From positions 124,001-188,000 of the forward strand of contig NZ_CP012069.2 in NCBI RefSeq assembly GCF_001189515.2: 64,000 nucleotides of DNA, read 5' to 3'. Both the position numbers and the translations under genes were made by a program. The notes under the pieces are model-generated. The model worked only from the letters and a program-made list of their open reading frames with translations, did no database searches and had not been told where the DNA came from. Positions 44,403 through 53,931 of the stretch are shown here, piece after piece. The stretch's first letter is position 1. Each line of letters begins with the position of its first letter. The DNA comes from Olsenella sp. oral taxon 807 (GTDB lineage Bacteria > Actinomycetota > Coriobacteriia > Coriobacteriales > Atopobiaceae).

Positions 44403-46061
44403 CACAGCTTCCCTCATCATTAGGTATGCGCTGGGGCGGGAATGGGGAACCTCGCCTCGAGCGGCACACCTAGGGTATCAAACAGCCTCCTGACTGACCC
44501 CTTGCAGTTGCAGCATCCCCATCTCCCGGCCCGGAGGTGCGCCTTGACCAGGCGGGCGTCGAGCAGCGCCTCGTCGACGGTACGGCCGGGGAGCCGCCCC
44601 CCGACCAGGTCGGCGAGCTCCCTGCGCACGAGCGACGCGACGAGGCACACGAAGGCGAGACCCTGCGCGCGGCAGTAGTCGCGCTGGCAGAGGCCCCGGA
44701 GGCCCATGCCGTTCTTGAGCCAGTCGTAGTAGGTCTCGATCGCCCATCGTCTCTTGTAGTGGTCCCAGACCTGCTCGGCGGTCGCGTCCGCCAGGCTCGT
44801 CTGCAGCACGCACACACCGAAGAAGGGCTCGGCGGAGGCGAAGCCGTCCTCGGTGTAGCCCTTGCGGCCCTGCGCGAGATAGCGCAGGTAGTTTGCCCTC
44901 TCGACCGCTGCCTGGTCGCGGTCGCGCAGCACGAGGACGCGCCGCCCGCCGCCCGCGTCGTGCTCCTTCCACTCGACCACCGTCGCCTTGCGCCCGCGCG
45001 CCCAGCCGAGCCGCTCGCGCAGGTCCATCTCGGCCACGGCGTCCTTGCATGCCCTGAGCCCCTTGTGCAGCGGCATGATGTAGTCGTTGTTCCCGCTCGA
45101 CAGCAGCTCGACGTTGGCCGCGCTGTGGAAGCCGGAGTCGACGAGCCACAGCACGCCGTCGAGCGGCACGTCGGCGACCAGGTCGGCGAGCGACGCCTCG
45201 CCGGGCAGCCCGCCCTCGACGATGCGGCAGGCGAGCGGCGAGCCACCGAGGGCGTCGTAGGCCATGAGCAGGTTCATCTGGTCGCAGTGGGTGGCGCCGA
45301 ACCGATACCCCTTGCCGGCCAGGTCGTCGGGGAGCGACCCCGAGCCGACCACGTGGCCGTCGACGGCGACCAGGCGCGAGCTCGCCTCCGCGAGCGCCCG
45401 CTCGAACGCGAGCACCGGCCCCTGCCTGCGACCGAGCGCGTCGAGCAGCTCGCCCACGGCCCGCTCCCCCAGGGCGACGGAGGGCAGGGCCAGCGAGAGC
45501 GCCGACTGCTCCCAGACCCTCCTGGCGTCCCTCGCCGGCGTGACGCCACGCACGCAGAACATGCAGGCCAGCGCCCATATCCGATCCGCGTCGTCGGCGT
45601 GGAAGTGCTCCCCGAGCAGCCCGCGCACCGGTGCCGAGGCCGACAGCGCCACCGCCCAGTCGCCGAACTCCAGGGTGGTGATCTCCGAGCCGGACGCGCG
45701 GCCGGAGTTGGGCACGTACCCGCGGCCCTCCTCTATCTTGCCCACGCAGCGGCCCATCCTCGTCCTCCTCCCGCCCTCGGTCACCGAGCGATACTCGTAG
45801 ACGTAGTAGTGGCCGCTGATGGCCTTGACCATCGTGCCCCTGGGCTTCATCGCCCTGATGTGCTCCGGGACCGAGTACGCGCCCATTCCCGCCCCCCTCT
45901 CCTACATACCTATAACATACCTAATCCTACCACGAAAGGTGGCCTCCGGGCAACGTGCCCGGAGGCCTCTACAGAGCCTCTGCCTGCGCAGGCGCTCTCC
46001 CTCGCGGTACGGTTGAGCGTCCTGGGAGGGAACCTCATACCTAATGATGAGGGAAGCTGTG
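44403..46061 (-). mobile_element. IS1634-family insertion sequence, intact
   Basis: CACAGCTTCCCTCATCATTA then GGTATG (44403-44428) is inverted at 46036-46061. The 6-bp duplication TCTAAC flanks it (44397-44402 and 46062-46067). It lies within the right terminal repeat of the IS1595-like element. Length is 1659 bp. Confidence 0.88.
44420..45886 (-). CDS. IS1634-family transposase
   Basis: The 488-aa product starts MGAYSVPEHIRAMKPRGTMV and has KAISGHYYVYEYRSV, the family N-terminus. The first catalytic Asp is in LVAVDGHVVGSG, the second in VLWLVDSGFHSAANV, and YKRRWAIETYYDWLKNGMGL has the Y-x2-R-x3-E-x6-K signature of IS4-type DDE enzymes. All catalytic residues are present, so it may be active. 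The C-terminus SVRRLFDTLGVPLEARF then PIPAPAHT recurs in the remnant at 2661-2764. Confidence 0.9.
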   Translation of the reverse strand: MGAYSVPEHIRAMKPRGTMVKAISGHYYVYEYRSVTEGGRRTRMGRCVGKIEEGRGYVPNSGRASGSEITTLEFGDWAVALSASAPVRGLLGEHFHADDADRIWALACMFCVRGVTPARDARRVWEQSALSLALPSVALGERAVGELLDALGRRQGPVLAFERALAEASSRLVAVDGHVVGSGSLPDDLAGKGYRFGATHCDQMNLLMAYDALGGSPLACRIVEGGLPGEASLADLVADVPLDGVLWLVDSGFHSAANVELLSSGNNDYIMPLHKGLRACKDAVAEMDLRERLGWARGRKATVVEWKEHDAGGGRRVLVLRDRDQAAVERANYLRYLAQGRKGYTEDGFASAEPFFGVCVLQTSLADATAEQVWDHYKRRWAIETYYDWLKNGMGLRGLCQRDYCRAQGLAFVCLVASLVRRELADLVGGRLPGRTVDEALLDARLVKAHLRAGRWGCCNCKGSVRRLFDTLGVPLEARFPIPAPAHT

Positions 46062-46077
46062 TCTAACAGAGAGTTAG

Positions 46078-46340
46078 CCAATCTGCGTACACTTCTTTGC
46101 CTCCACGTCTGTCCACAACGGTGCAGCAGTGTACACGAATGCCCCAAAACGGCTCCGAGAGGCCATTTTAGCCAATCTGTGTACACTCCTTTGTCTCCAC
46201 GGCTGCTTGCGCGACCAGGCGAGGCCACGGGTCCTACGACGTCGATGGCCCCATGGCCCCCGTGATGCCAAGGCGCTCGGACCTAAGGCCCGCGCTGCCG
46301 GGACGGTGACGCAACCACCTGCCCACACGAACTCACGAAG
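46078..46340 (-). repeat. Dispersed GTGTACAC element, copy E, right part missing
   Basis: Palindromic units (partly degenerate, GCGTACAC in the outermost) lie at 46080-46180. The left terminal sequence in inverted form, CCCACACGAACTCACGAAG, ends at 46340. The other end is cut exactly where the IS1595-like element ends (46077). Confidence 0.75.
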
Positions 46341-46376
46341 CCTCTCTATAAAGCTCGTTATAGGTGCATCGATGCC

Positions 46377-47615
46377 TTAGCCAAGATCATCGCCTTGAGC
46401 GATGAATTCCATAAGGTTCAGGTGCCGCACCCCATCTCGCGTTTGAGGCAATGGGTCCAAGGTGAACAGGTAGCGGGGGTACGAGTCGCGTATCTTCTCG
46501 AATGGGCGATACTCTCTATCCTCGGTACTGCGCTCTGCGATAGTCATCGCAATCTGAATGTAGCGATACTCCCCGAAGCTCCTTCGTGCTATGAAATCGC
46601 ACTCTAATTCACCGATGCGCCCGACGCTGAGCACGTACCCGAGGCTTCTAAGGTACAGGTACGTGATGTTTTCCAGGGCGGGGCCATAGCTTATCCTCGC
46701 ATCGGTGTTCGTTGCGAAGTAAAATCCTAGGTCGGCAAGGTAGTACTTTTCGTCACGCGAGAGCGATCTACGTGACTTCAGATCGAATCTCGAGCAACGG
46801 TAGAGAATCTTTGCGTCGACGAGAATCTGTATATATCTGTTTAGGGTCTCGCGCTTGATCGGTACCTTCTCCACGTCGTTGAAGTGCGTAAGCAAGTTCT
46901 TGAGGCTCGTAGGTGACCCGAAGTTATTGATGAGGTAATCGCGGACGGCGTTGAAGACCGAGACGTTTTTGATCTTGTTCGAGCGTTTCACGTCCTTCTC
47001 GAAAATCTCCTGTATCACGTTGCGGATATAGATGCGCCTCTCGTCCTCCGCGTCATACTCGACGGCCTTTGGGAAGCCCCCGAGCGCCAGATACTCGGAG
47101 AATTCGAGTGAGAGCTTCTGGTTGACGGGCTTGCCGAGGAACCGTTTCATACCAAGGTATTCGGCGAAATCGAGCGTGAACACGTCGAACTCGAGATAGC
47201 GGCCGGTCAGCTTTGTGGCGAGCTCTCCCGAGAGGAGGTAGGAGTTGGAGCCGGTGATGAAGATGGACCATCCGCCATCGGTCCGATAGCCGTTGATGAG
47301 ATCTTCAAAGCCCTCGACGTTTTGTATCTCGTCGATAAAGAGGTATTTCGTGCCCCCCGCCCGGGCTGGCGTGGAGGAGTCTATAAGGGCTTCGAGCTTA
47401 TCGGGCGTTTTCACGCTCCTATTACCTCGAGCGTCTAGGTCGATGAAGACGATGGCGGATTCGGGCACCCCGGATTCGACAAGCTCGTCTGCAATAGAGC
47501 GCATCAGGCATGACTTGCCGCAGCGGCGTACGCCCATGATCACTTTGATCATCCCCTCGTCGTGATAGAAGCCACGAATGGCCTTAAGGTATTTCTCACG
47601 ACGGTATACCTGCAC
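46377..47615 (-). CDS. AAA ATPase with DUF4143 C-terminal domain
   Basis: The 412-aa product has Walker A VIMGVRRCGKSCLM near residue 27, Walker B KYLFIDEIQNVEGF and the sensor FITGSNSYLLSGELA. The DUF4143 region follows, with YSGPALENI-type text (SYGPALENITYLYLRSLG) and the nuclease-like GELECDFIARR. GTG 47615 follows AAAGGAG and is chosen because no ATG fits. Complete. Its function is unknown; such ATPases are frequent in genomes with many mobile elements. A fragment of a related gene lies at 16584-16901. Confidence 0.85.
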   Translation of the reverse strand: MQVYRREKYLKAIRGFYHDEGMIKVIMGVRRCGKSCLMRSIADELVESGVPESAIVFIDLDARGNRSVKTPDKLEALIDSSTPARAGGTKYLFIDEIQNVEGFEDLINGYRTDGGWSIFITGSNSYLLSGELATKLTGRYLEFDVFTLDFAEYLGMKRFLGKPVNQKLSLEFSEYLALGGFPKAVEYDAEDERRIYIRNVIQEIFEKDVKRSNKIKNVSVFNAVRDYLINNFGSPTSLKNLLTHFNDVEKVPIKRETLNRYIQILVDAKILYRCSRFDLKSRRSLSRDEKYYLADLGFYFATNTDARISYGPALENITYLYLRSLGYVLSVGRIGELECDFIARRSFGEYRYIQIAMTIAERSTEDREYRPFEKIRDSYPRYLFTLDPLPQTRDGVRHLNLMEFIAQGDDLG

Positions 47616-47734
47616 GATGGGCTCCTTTCAACCGGGCTCATCATAGCAGTTATGGGTGTGGTTTACTGGGATTTGCAGAAAACCGCACCAATAAATTCAG
47701 CTTTAAAGCTGCCAGCAGCTATTCCCACTCAATT

Positions 47735-47990
47735 GTTGATATTCAGCAAAGAACGCATCGATTGCGTCGTCCCCATCCCCAGCCGTCGACACCCGAACCT
47801 CGTGCCCGACTTTGCAAGAGAGCTCGCAGCAGCCTTGGGGATCGCGTGTATCGAGGCCGTTGAGAAGTTCTGCGACGCCACGAAACAGAAGTATCTCCTG
47901 AACGGCGTGCGACAAGAGGAGAATATCAGAAACTCGACCGGTGTCGTCGGTCGTGACATTATCAGGGATAGAGTGGTTCTGAGTTCCCGG
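47735..47990 (+). pseudogene. C-terminal remnant of a RecQ-type helicase (phosphoribosyltransferase-like tail)
   Basis: RIDCVVPIPSRRHPNLVPDF, ARELAAALGIACIEAVEKF and YLLNGVRQEENIRNSTGVVG resemble the PRTase-like extension found on some RecQ-family helicases. Everything upstream is lost and the end is cut by an IS remnant. Not functional. Confidence 0.5.
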
Positions 47991-47997
47991 CACTTCC

Positions 47998-48349
47998 TTA
48001 GCCCACAACTGGCAGCCTGATGGTGTCCGGGCACCTGATCCCGAAGGTCCCGTGCGCCTCGCTCGTCTTCCTCACGGGCTCGGTGGTGACCAGCTGCCCG
48101 TCGCGCCCTATCGCGTGCCGCTCGCGCGGGATCCCCGGCATCGACTCGACCGCGGGCGAGGTCCTGCGCGAGGCCAGCACGTCCGACATCATCCTGGTCG
48201 CCGCAGTGGCCACGAGGCACATGAGCAGGTGCCTGCGGAAGGTCTCCTCGCTCCGCACGCAGACGGGCAGGGCTCTGCCTCCCTGCCTGGCGATCTCGAA
48301 GACCTTCTCGACGCGGCCTCGGGCGTGGCAGGGGGGGAGCAGCCTCCCC
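47998..48349 (-). pseudogene. C-terminal remnant of an IS1634-family transposase
   Basis: GRVEKVFEIARQGGRALPVC, EETFRRHLLMCLVATAATRM and VTTEPVRKTSEAHGTFGIRC match the end of IS1634-type transposases. The remnant is distinct from the intact copy at 44420 and similar in kind to the N-terminal remnant at 18058. Its 5' side is cut by the IS5-family element at 48354. Confidence 0.65.
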
Positions 48350-48353
48350 TTAG

Positions 48354-49519
48354 GGAGACACAGAATAAGTGTTTAGCCCCTGCTAGGACCCCTGGCAATC
48401 GGTCGATTTTTGGTCATATTCGGACCCCTGCGGCCTCCCCGGGCGTCCCGGGCCCCTCCGGGCGCCCTCGCGGCACACCTGTCCCCTCGGCCGCCGTCAG
48501 GCGGCCGCCACGGAGGCCCCCAGGAACTCCCCCTGCCTCCCGGCCCTGGCGCACACGGGCAGGTTGGCGCTGGCGAGCAGGGCGGGGATGCGCACTCGCC
48601 CTCTTCGCGATGCCGCGGTAGCGGACCCTCGCGTAGCCGAAGGCCCGCCTGGCGATCTGGCAGGGGCGCTTGCCCTCGCGCGCACGGAGGCCTCGGCTCC
48701 GCCCCTCCCCGCGCCCGTCCCACCGGGCCCGCCGTGCGGCCCCGGGCCTGGAGGGGCCCATCGCGACGCGCCAGTCGATCCCGGAGAGGTGCGGGTCCGA
48801 GCGGACCTCCTCGCGCCTGGCGACGCCCCGGTAGCCCGCGTCGGCGTAGCAGAACTCGTCGTCGTCCCGCACGAGCCCGTGCGCCTCGCAGACGTCGGGC
48901 ACGTTGGCGGCCGCGAGGGTCGCGCTGTGGACGTAGCCGCTGCCGGCGTCCTCGCCCGAGTGGCACTTCATGCCGAAGTGCCACTGGTTGCCCTTCTTGG
49001 TCTGGTGCATCTCGGGGTCGCGCGAGCCCGACGCGTTCTCGGGCGGGCTGGGCGCCTCTATGGTCGTGGCGTCGGGCACGCCGTCCCAGCACCCCACGAG
49101 GTCGCGGACCGAGGGCGAGTCGTAGCAGGCGTCCTCGCAGGCGACGTCGGACAGGTCCGGCCGGCACCGCGCGAGGCGCGTCCCGGGCAGCGTCTCGGCG
49201 GGCCAGGGCTGCCTGCCCGCGCCCGTCCCCGGCGGCTCGACCAGGGCCAGCAACCTCGGCCCGGGGCACCACGGGGCCCGTCTGGCCGGGGAACTCGGCC
49301 CGCCTCGTGCGCCTGGCCCTGCCCTCCCACTCGACCTGCGTGAGGCTCGCCTGCCTGCCCGGTGCCATCCCCGGCCCTCCCGCCGCCCGTCCGTCCCGAC
49401 CGTTCCATCATGGCGCAAAAAGGCCTGCCAACTGCGGATATGCCACACTCTCCCATGTTTTTCGCCCGCCCGGGAGGCGACCCAAACCCATCCGTCAGCC
49501 TGATTTATTCCGCGTGTCC
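48354..49519 (-). mobile_element. IS5-family insertion sequence, decayed
   Basis: The left end GGAGACACAGAATAAGTGTT (48354) is an imperfect inverted copy of the right end ATTTATTCCGCGTGTCC (to 49519). TTAG flanks it at 48350-48353 and 49520-49523, as expected for IS5-type insertion. The transposase frame is broken. Confidence 0.75.
48497..49368 (-). pseudogene. IS5-family transposase, frameshifted and with an internal deletion
   Basis: The main frame contains GSRDPEMHQTKKGNQWHFGM and FCYADAGYRGVARREEV, with an intact second Asp. The segment before it jumps from GVPDATTIEAP straight to SPPENAS, so a central piece with the first Asp is deleted. The N-terminus (ASLTQVEWEGRARRTRRAEF) and the C-terminus (MRARASAPARSPGG frame) are in other frames. 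Confidence 0.7.
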
Positions 49520-49599
49520 TTAGCCATCCTCCTGGTGCCGGCGAGCACGAACACGCCCCCGACCTGCGGCCCGGCGCGGACGGAGCGGGCACGGTCAGG

Positions 49600-49790
49600 C
49601 GCGGCCACGGGCACGAGAGGCTCTGGCGCTCCGTCGCTCCTTGTCTTGGCCGACCTGCCGGCCGGCGAGGCGAGCGCCGAGCCGGTCGTCCATGGGCGGG
49701 GGCGGGACCTGTCGGACACAGGCCCGACGACCGAGGGGCCCGTCGTGGACACCCTCCTCCCGGATGGGGCAGATAAGACGCGTTAGCTGC
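49600..49790 (+). mobile_element. IS630-type 3' end remnant, left arm
   Basis: Plus-strand ASAEPVVHGRGRDLSDTGPT then TEGPVVDTLLPDGAD and a stop matches the end of the decayed IS630-like transposase at 51465-52620, but inverted. The two 140-bp arms (49660-49805 and 51450-51590) are near-identical inverted copies. Confidence 0.6.
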
Positions 49791-49796
49791 TGGACG

Positions 49797-50921
49797 CTAT
49801 GCTAGGATCTCAGGATCTGTCGCGTCCTGCTGGCTACCGGCTCTCTGCATGCCCCTTTGCTCGGCGAAGAACTCCTTCTGGCGCTCTATCTCCTCTCGGA
49901 GCTGCTCCTGCGTCGGCAGGTAGGTGAGGTACTTGGCGGCGAAGAGCTGGTCGGACCCGTTGAGCACCGAGAAGTGGGCCACGTCCTTGTCCGTCTCGGT
50001 GCAGAGCACGATGCCGAGCGTCGGGTTGTCATCGGGGACCTTCCTGAGTTCGTCGTACATGCGCACGTACATGTCCATCTGACCGATGTCCTGGTGGGTG
50101 AGCCGACCCGTCTTGAGGTCGATGAGGACGAAGCACTTGAGGATGTAGTTGTAGAAGACGAGGTCGATGTAGAAGTCGTCAAGCTCGGTGCGGATGTGCT
50201 GCTGGCGTGCCACGAAGGCGTAGCCCTTACCCATCTCCAGCAGGAACCTCTGCAGGTTGGTGATGATGGCGCCCTCAAGCTCTGATTCCTGGAAGTCCGC
50301 GTTGGGCGCGAGACCTAGGAACTCCGCTACGACGGGGTTCTTGATGAACTCCAGCTTGTCATGTTGCAGGGGTGCCGTGAGTTCCCTCATCTCGGCCTCG
50401 ACTGCGGGCTTCTTGTCGTCCTGCGACTGCAGCAGGCGGTGGTAGTACTGGGTGGAGATGTTTCTCTCCAGGACTCGCACGCTCCAGCCCTGCTTGACGG
50501 CCTCTCGCTCGTACCACGCACGCGCGGCGGGGTCGGATACGCGGGAGAGAGCTCGGTAGTGTGACCAGCTCAATTCGTCACACAGCGTGTGACCTTTTGG
50601 GAACGCGAGGTAGAGCTGCCTCATGTACTTGAGGTTGGTTTCCGTGAATCCACGTCCGAAGTCCTGGGTGAGGCGGCGGGAGAGCTCCTTGACGAGCGCC
50701 CTGCCGTAGGCGGCCCGCTCCTTGCCGCCCTGCTCCTCCACGATGCGCTGGCCGATCTCCCAGTATGCGTGTACCATGGCGGAGTTCACGGCATGGTAGG
50801 CCTGGCCGCGCGCCCGTTCCAGGACCTGCGTGATGCCTTCGTAGAAGCCCGACGGCAGTCGTATGTCGTCGGCTGCCGGCCTCTCTAGCCCCTTGCTCTC
50901 GTTTCCGCTCCTTTTTAGCAT
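49797..50921 (-). CDS. DUF1016 (YhcG) family PDDEXK nuclease
   Basis: The 374-aa product has the DUF1016 N-terminal domain (HAYWEIGQRIVEEQGGKERA, then LVKELSRRLTQDFGRGFTET and LKYMRQLYLAFP) and a PD-(D/E)xK-like nuclease core (DDFYIDLVFYNYILKCFVLI then DLKTGRLTHQDIGQMDMYV). ATG 50921 follows GGAGGGG-like text. Complete. Such proteins are often encoded near type I restriction systems or integrases, and here a broken integrase lies next to it. The biochemical role is not established. Confidence 0.85.
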   Translation of the reverse strand: MLKRSGNESKGLERPAADDIRLPSGFYEGITQVLERARGQAYHAVNSAMVHAYWEIGQRIVEEQGGKERAAYGRALVKELSRRLTQDFGRGFTETNLKYMRQLYLAFPKGHTLCDELSWSHYRALSRVSDPAARAWYEREAVKQGWSVRVLERNISTQYYHRLLQSQDDKKPAVEAEMRELTAPLQHDKLEFIKNPVVAEFLGLAPNADFQESELEGAIITNLQRFLLEMGKGYAFVARQQHIRTELDDFYIDLVFYNYILKCFVLIDLKTGRLTHQDIGQMDMYVRMYDELRKVPDDNPTLGIVLCTETDKDVAHFSVLNGSDQLFAAKYLTYLPTQEQLREEIERQKEFFAEQRGMQRAGSQQDATDPEILA

Positions 50922-51077
50922 CTGCCCCTCCCTCTCTTGTGGTCTGAAATTGTATCAAGAGGCCCAGGCTTGATGCCGCCGACCATAATCTCAAGGCGGC
51001 GCCTTTCCGGCTTGCTGGGGAAACGTCGTATGCCGTGGCGTTTCCTCGGCGGGCGACTTCGCTCAGCTCTGCTGGGC

Positions 51078-51464
51078 TCACGCCTGGGTGAGCATGGCCT
51101 CGAACTGGTCGATGTGAAAGTGGGGGGCGACCGGCTGCAAGTCGGGCTCGTTGCCGAAGAGGTCGCACTCGATGGGGGACGCTGCCATGTCCACGTCGAG
51201 GCAGTCCTGCTCCGTTGAGACGGCGGCCCTCTTGGCGTCGGGGCCCACATCGGCGTAGATGTTGAGTGCCTTGCTCACGCTCGCGTGCCCGAGGCAGCTC
51301 ACTGCGGCGCGCATGGTCCTGGGCGCTTGGAGGATGCGCGCCACGAGCGGGATGGTGCGGGCCGGGCTCGACGTCTTGGGCTCCTTCTCGTAGAGGGCGC
51401 CCCTGTCGTTCCCCCGTGCGTGGCTGACGGTGATGGTGCAGTCGCCCAGCATAGCGTCCAGCAA
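51078..51464 (-). pseudogene. Tyrosine integrase remnant with internal deletion
   Basis: GALYEKEPKTSSPARTIPLV resembles the strand before the catalytic centre, and LGHASVSKALNIYADVGPDA then KRAAV is the C-terminal His and Tyr region of a phage-type integrase. The central part with the Arg and the His-x-x-Arg motif is missing. The N-terminus is lost at the IS630 arm. Confidence 0.7.
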
Positions 51465-52620
51465 CTAGCGTGCCTCGTCTGCCCCATCCGAAAGGAGGGT
51501 GTCAACGACGGGCCCCTCGGTCGTCGGGCCTGTGTCCGACAGGTCCCGCCCCCGCCCGTGGACGACCGGCTCGGCGCTCGCCTCCCGAGGTGACGCAGGA
51601 CCCCCCGGGCTCGTCCCCGCTCGAGACCCGGATGCCGCGAAGCATTCGGTGGGCCGTCCCCGAGAGGAGGTCCCGGCCAGGTCCGGCTGGGAGCCGTACC
51701 CGGGCGCGGACACGGGCACGAGGCGGCCCGGGACGTACGGCAGGTGGAGTCTCGCCTTCGCGGGGGTGCGCTCCGAGACGACGCCAAACACGGCCCGCGT
51801 CAGGTCGCCCCTCGGGCGTCTGCCGCCCGGGAATCCGGCGTGGTCGGGGCCCTCGCGCGTCTTGCCCGCGAGGGGGTCGCCTCGCGGGCCGGCGGTTAGC
51901 TGAGGCAAGGAGAGAGCGTCCCGAGCCTCCCGTGCCCGTGGCCTCGCCCGACCGTGCCCCTGCCGCCCGCGACGGATCGCAGGTCGGGGGCGGTATTCGC
52001 GCGCGTCCCGGGTGTCCGGCCCCTCGTCGTGGGACGGCGCGTCGCGCGATTTGGCCCCGGGGTCGGGGTCGCGCCGCTCGCGGCAGTTGGCCATCTTGTG
52101 GGGCTCGGTCTGGGCGTCTGCCAGGATGTTGCGCGTTGCCGGTCGCGACCGTCGCGAGCCTCGGGTGGCCTACGGCCTCCGCCGCCTCCCCGGCGCGGTC
52201 CGCAGGCAGGTCGCTCGCCCTGGACCCGGCGGAGTGGCCCGGGTCGGCGGGGCGCTGACACGCGAGGTCCGCCACGAACGCGCGGTCAGCGCCGTCGATC
52301 TCGCGCGGCCTACCGCCGTGGGCGCCATCCGACAGAGCGCGCTCGACGCCGCTCTCGAGGTGCCTCGCCGCGCACGGGCGCACGCCGTCGGACGTGCGCC
52401 CGACCTTCTCGGCGATGGGCCCGGCGTCTCGCCGGAGTCGCACGGCAGCAGGATCCGGGCCCTGGCGGCGACCTGGGTCGTGCGCATGCGGGCCAGCCGC
52501 TCGGGCCTCTCCCTGTCTCTCGCGCCCAGCGCGACCGCCGTCCTCGACCCTGCCAAATCGTGCCTCCCGTCCCCGCCCTCCGTCAACGGGAGCATGCCGC
52601 ACCTGCAGTCCAGTTACTTC
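51465..52620 (-). mobile_element. IS630-family element, decayed
   Basis: Pieces in several minus-strand frames fit an IS630-type transposase. The N-terminal helix-turn-helix region is LARMRTTQVAARARILLPCD. MPGRFVPVSTP-like text (VPGRLVPVSAPGYGSQPDLA) follows, where the DDE motif GSWLNL should be, and then a segment near TRQMLRGIRV. The end is shared with the left arm at 49600-49790. It cannot be active. Confidence 0.55.
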
Positions 52621-52876
52621 GTGGATATTATACTAGTGGACATCGAGCGCCCGCTCGATGTCATTGTCGCAGGACGCGAGATAGGGCGAGAGCCGTGCTG
52701 TGGAGAGCCACCGCTCGGGCCAAGCGCCTGTCTTAGCGGCCTCGCCCTGCTCGGCAATGCCTTCGATGGCTCGGTTCTCCCACCCGCGCACGTGAGCTCT
52801 CTCTATAGACATAAGTTTAGACCCGGTGACTTGAACTAGCGGTCATCCTGGGTTCATCACCTGCCAGTATATCCGT

Positions 52877-53302
52877 GGTCTTCGGGGGTTTGTGTGGGTT
52901 GCTGCCTCGGCGAAGACGCCAACCTAGCGGCGGCGCAGCTCGCGCAGAAGCTGTTTTTCCGACCAAGGGGGAGGCGGCCACCGAGGGGGCGCTGGTGGTA
53001 CGCCATGGTGGTTGGGGCACTCGTGCCGCCCGACGCGACTCGCGTCGCAACTAGCGGCGCAACAGTGTACACAAGTGCCCCAAAACAGAGCCGAGAGGCC
53101 GTTTTCGCCAATCTGTGTACACTCCTGCGTCCCCTCACCTGTCTACAACGGCGCAACAGTGTACACAAGTGCCCCAAAACGAATCCGAGAGGCCAGTTTC
53201 GCCGATCTGTGTACACTCTTGCGTCACTGCCCTGGCGGTGACGCCCACCACGCCGCCAGGGCAGTGACGCAACCACCCACCCACACGAACTCACGAAGCC
53301 CC
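52877..53302 (-). repeat. Dispersed GTGTACAC element, copy F, with target duplication
   Basis: On the plus strand the right end GGTCTTCGGGGGTTTGTGTG starts at 52877 and the left end CACACGAACTCACGAAGCCC stops at 53302. ATATCCGT is repeated directly on both sides (52869-52876 and 53303-53310). Two palindromic units lie near 53065-53125 and 53158-53218. It is 426 bp and the best-preserved insertion. Confidence 0.85.
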
Positions 53303-53310
53303 ATATCCGT

Positions 53311-53931
53311 TCCCCACTTTTGGCTGCTACATTATGACCAAGGACCTCTCCTGCCAATCGCGCAGGGTGCCGGACCCGTTTCCGATTCGATCAAGGGGTG
53401 CTCGCTGGTCGCGGTGAGCCTGGTGTGGAGATCAGCTTATCTCGTCTGACATGAAGACCGCGCAGGGCCCTCGCTGAGGCGGGTCACGACGCGCGCATCC
53501 AGCGCCGCCTCGACGGCAAGAGGCCGATGCGCGGTGCGAAAGTGCCTAAAGCGGAAGCACCTCTTCGTGCCTGTGCCCAAGCTGCTTTCGCGACGGCTGT
53601 CCGCATCGGCTGCCGACACCCCAGGACTGCGTTGTTGCAGGCTTTCTTGAAGCCGTCCCTAACGGGGGCGAGCTGGACATGTCGGGCATGGAGATGCGCC
53701 GTCTCGGCGAGCGATGGAAGCTGCCCACGGCGACGTGGACCTCCCCAGCAAGCTTCGCGACGCTCAGGGCCTCGTGGTCCTTGGTCGGGAAGAGCCTCTC
53801 GGGCCGCCTCCCTCAGCGTACCGCTTGACCTTCGCGCGTCCCTTTAGATGAATGAGGTGGTTGATATGCTCATTTATTGGATAAGTGACACGAAACGCGC
53901 GTCCGGGCGAAAGACCCATTCGAGACGGGCG
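53311..53931. other. Intergenic stretch without a recognised gene
   Basis: Frames on both strands have no family-like content. Confidence 0.4.

Larger units (their letters stand above)
43355..46077 (+). mobile_element. IS1595-like element, decayed and interrupted
   Basis: The left end CTAACTCTCTGTTAGACCAC then CGTCGGCATG (43355-43384) matches the inverted right end CATGCCGACGGTGGTCTAAC (44383-44402). The outermost part of the right repeat, AGAGAGTTAG (46068-46077), lies beyond the inserted IS1634-family element. The internal transposase region is GC-rich and frameshifted. Confidence 0.75.

Noticed and set aside
44537-46066. Plus-strand open frame of 509 codons
   Set aside because: Antisense to the IS1634 transposase.
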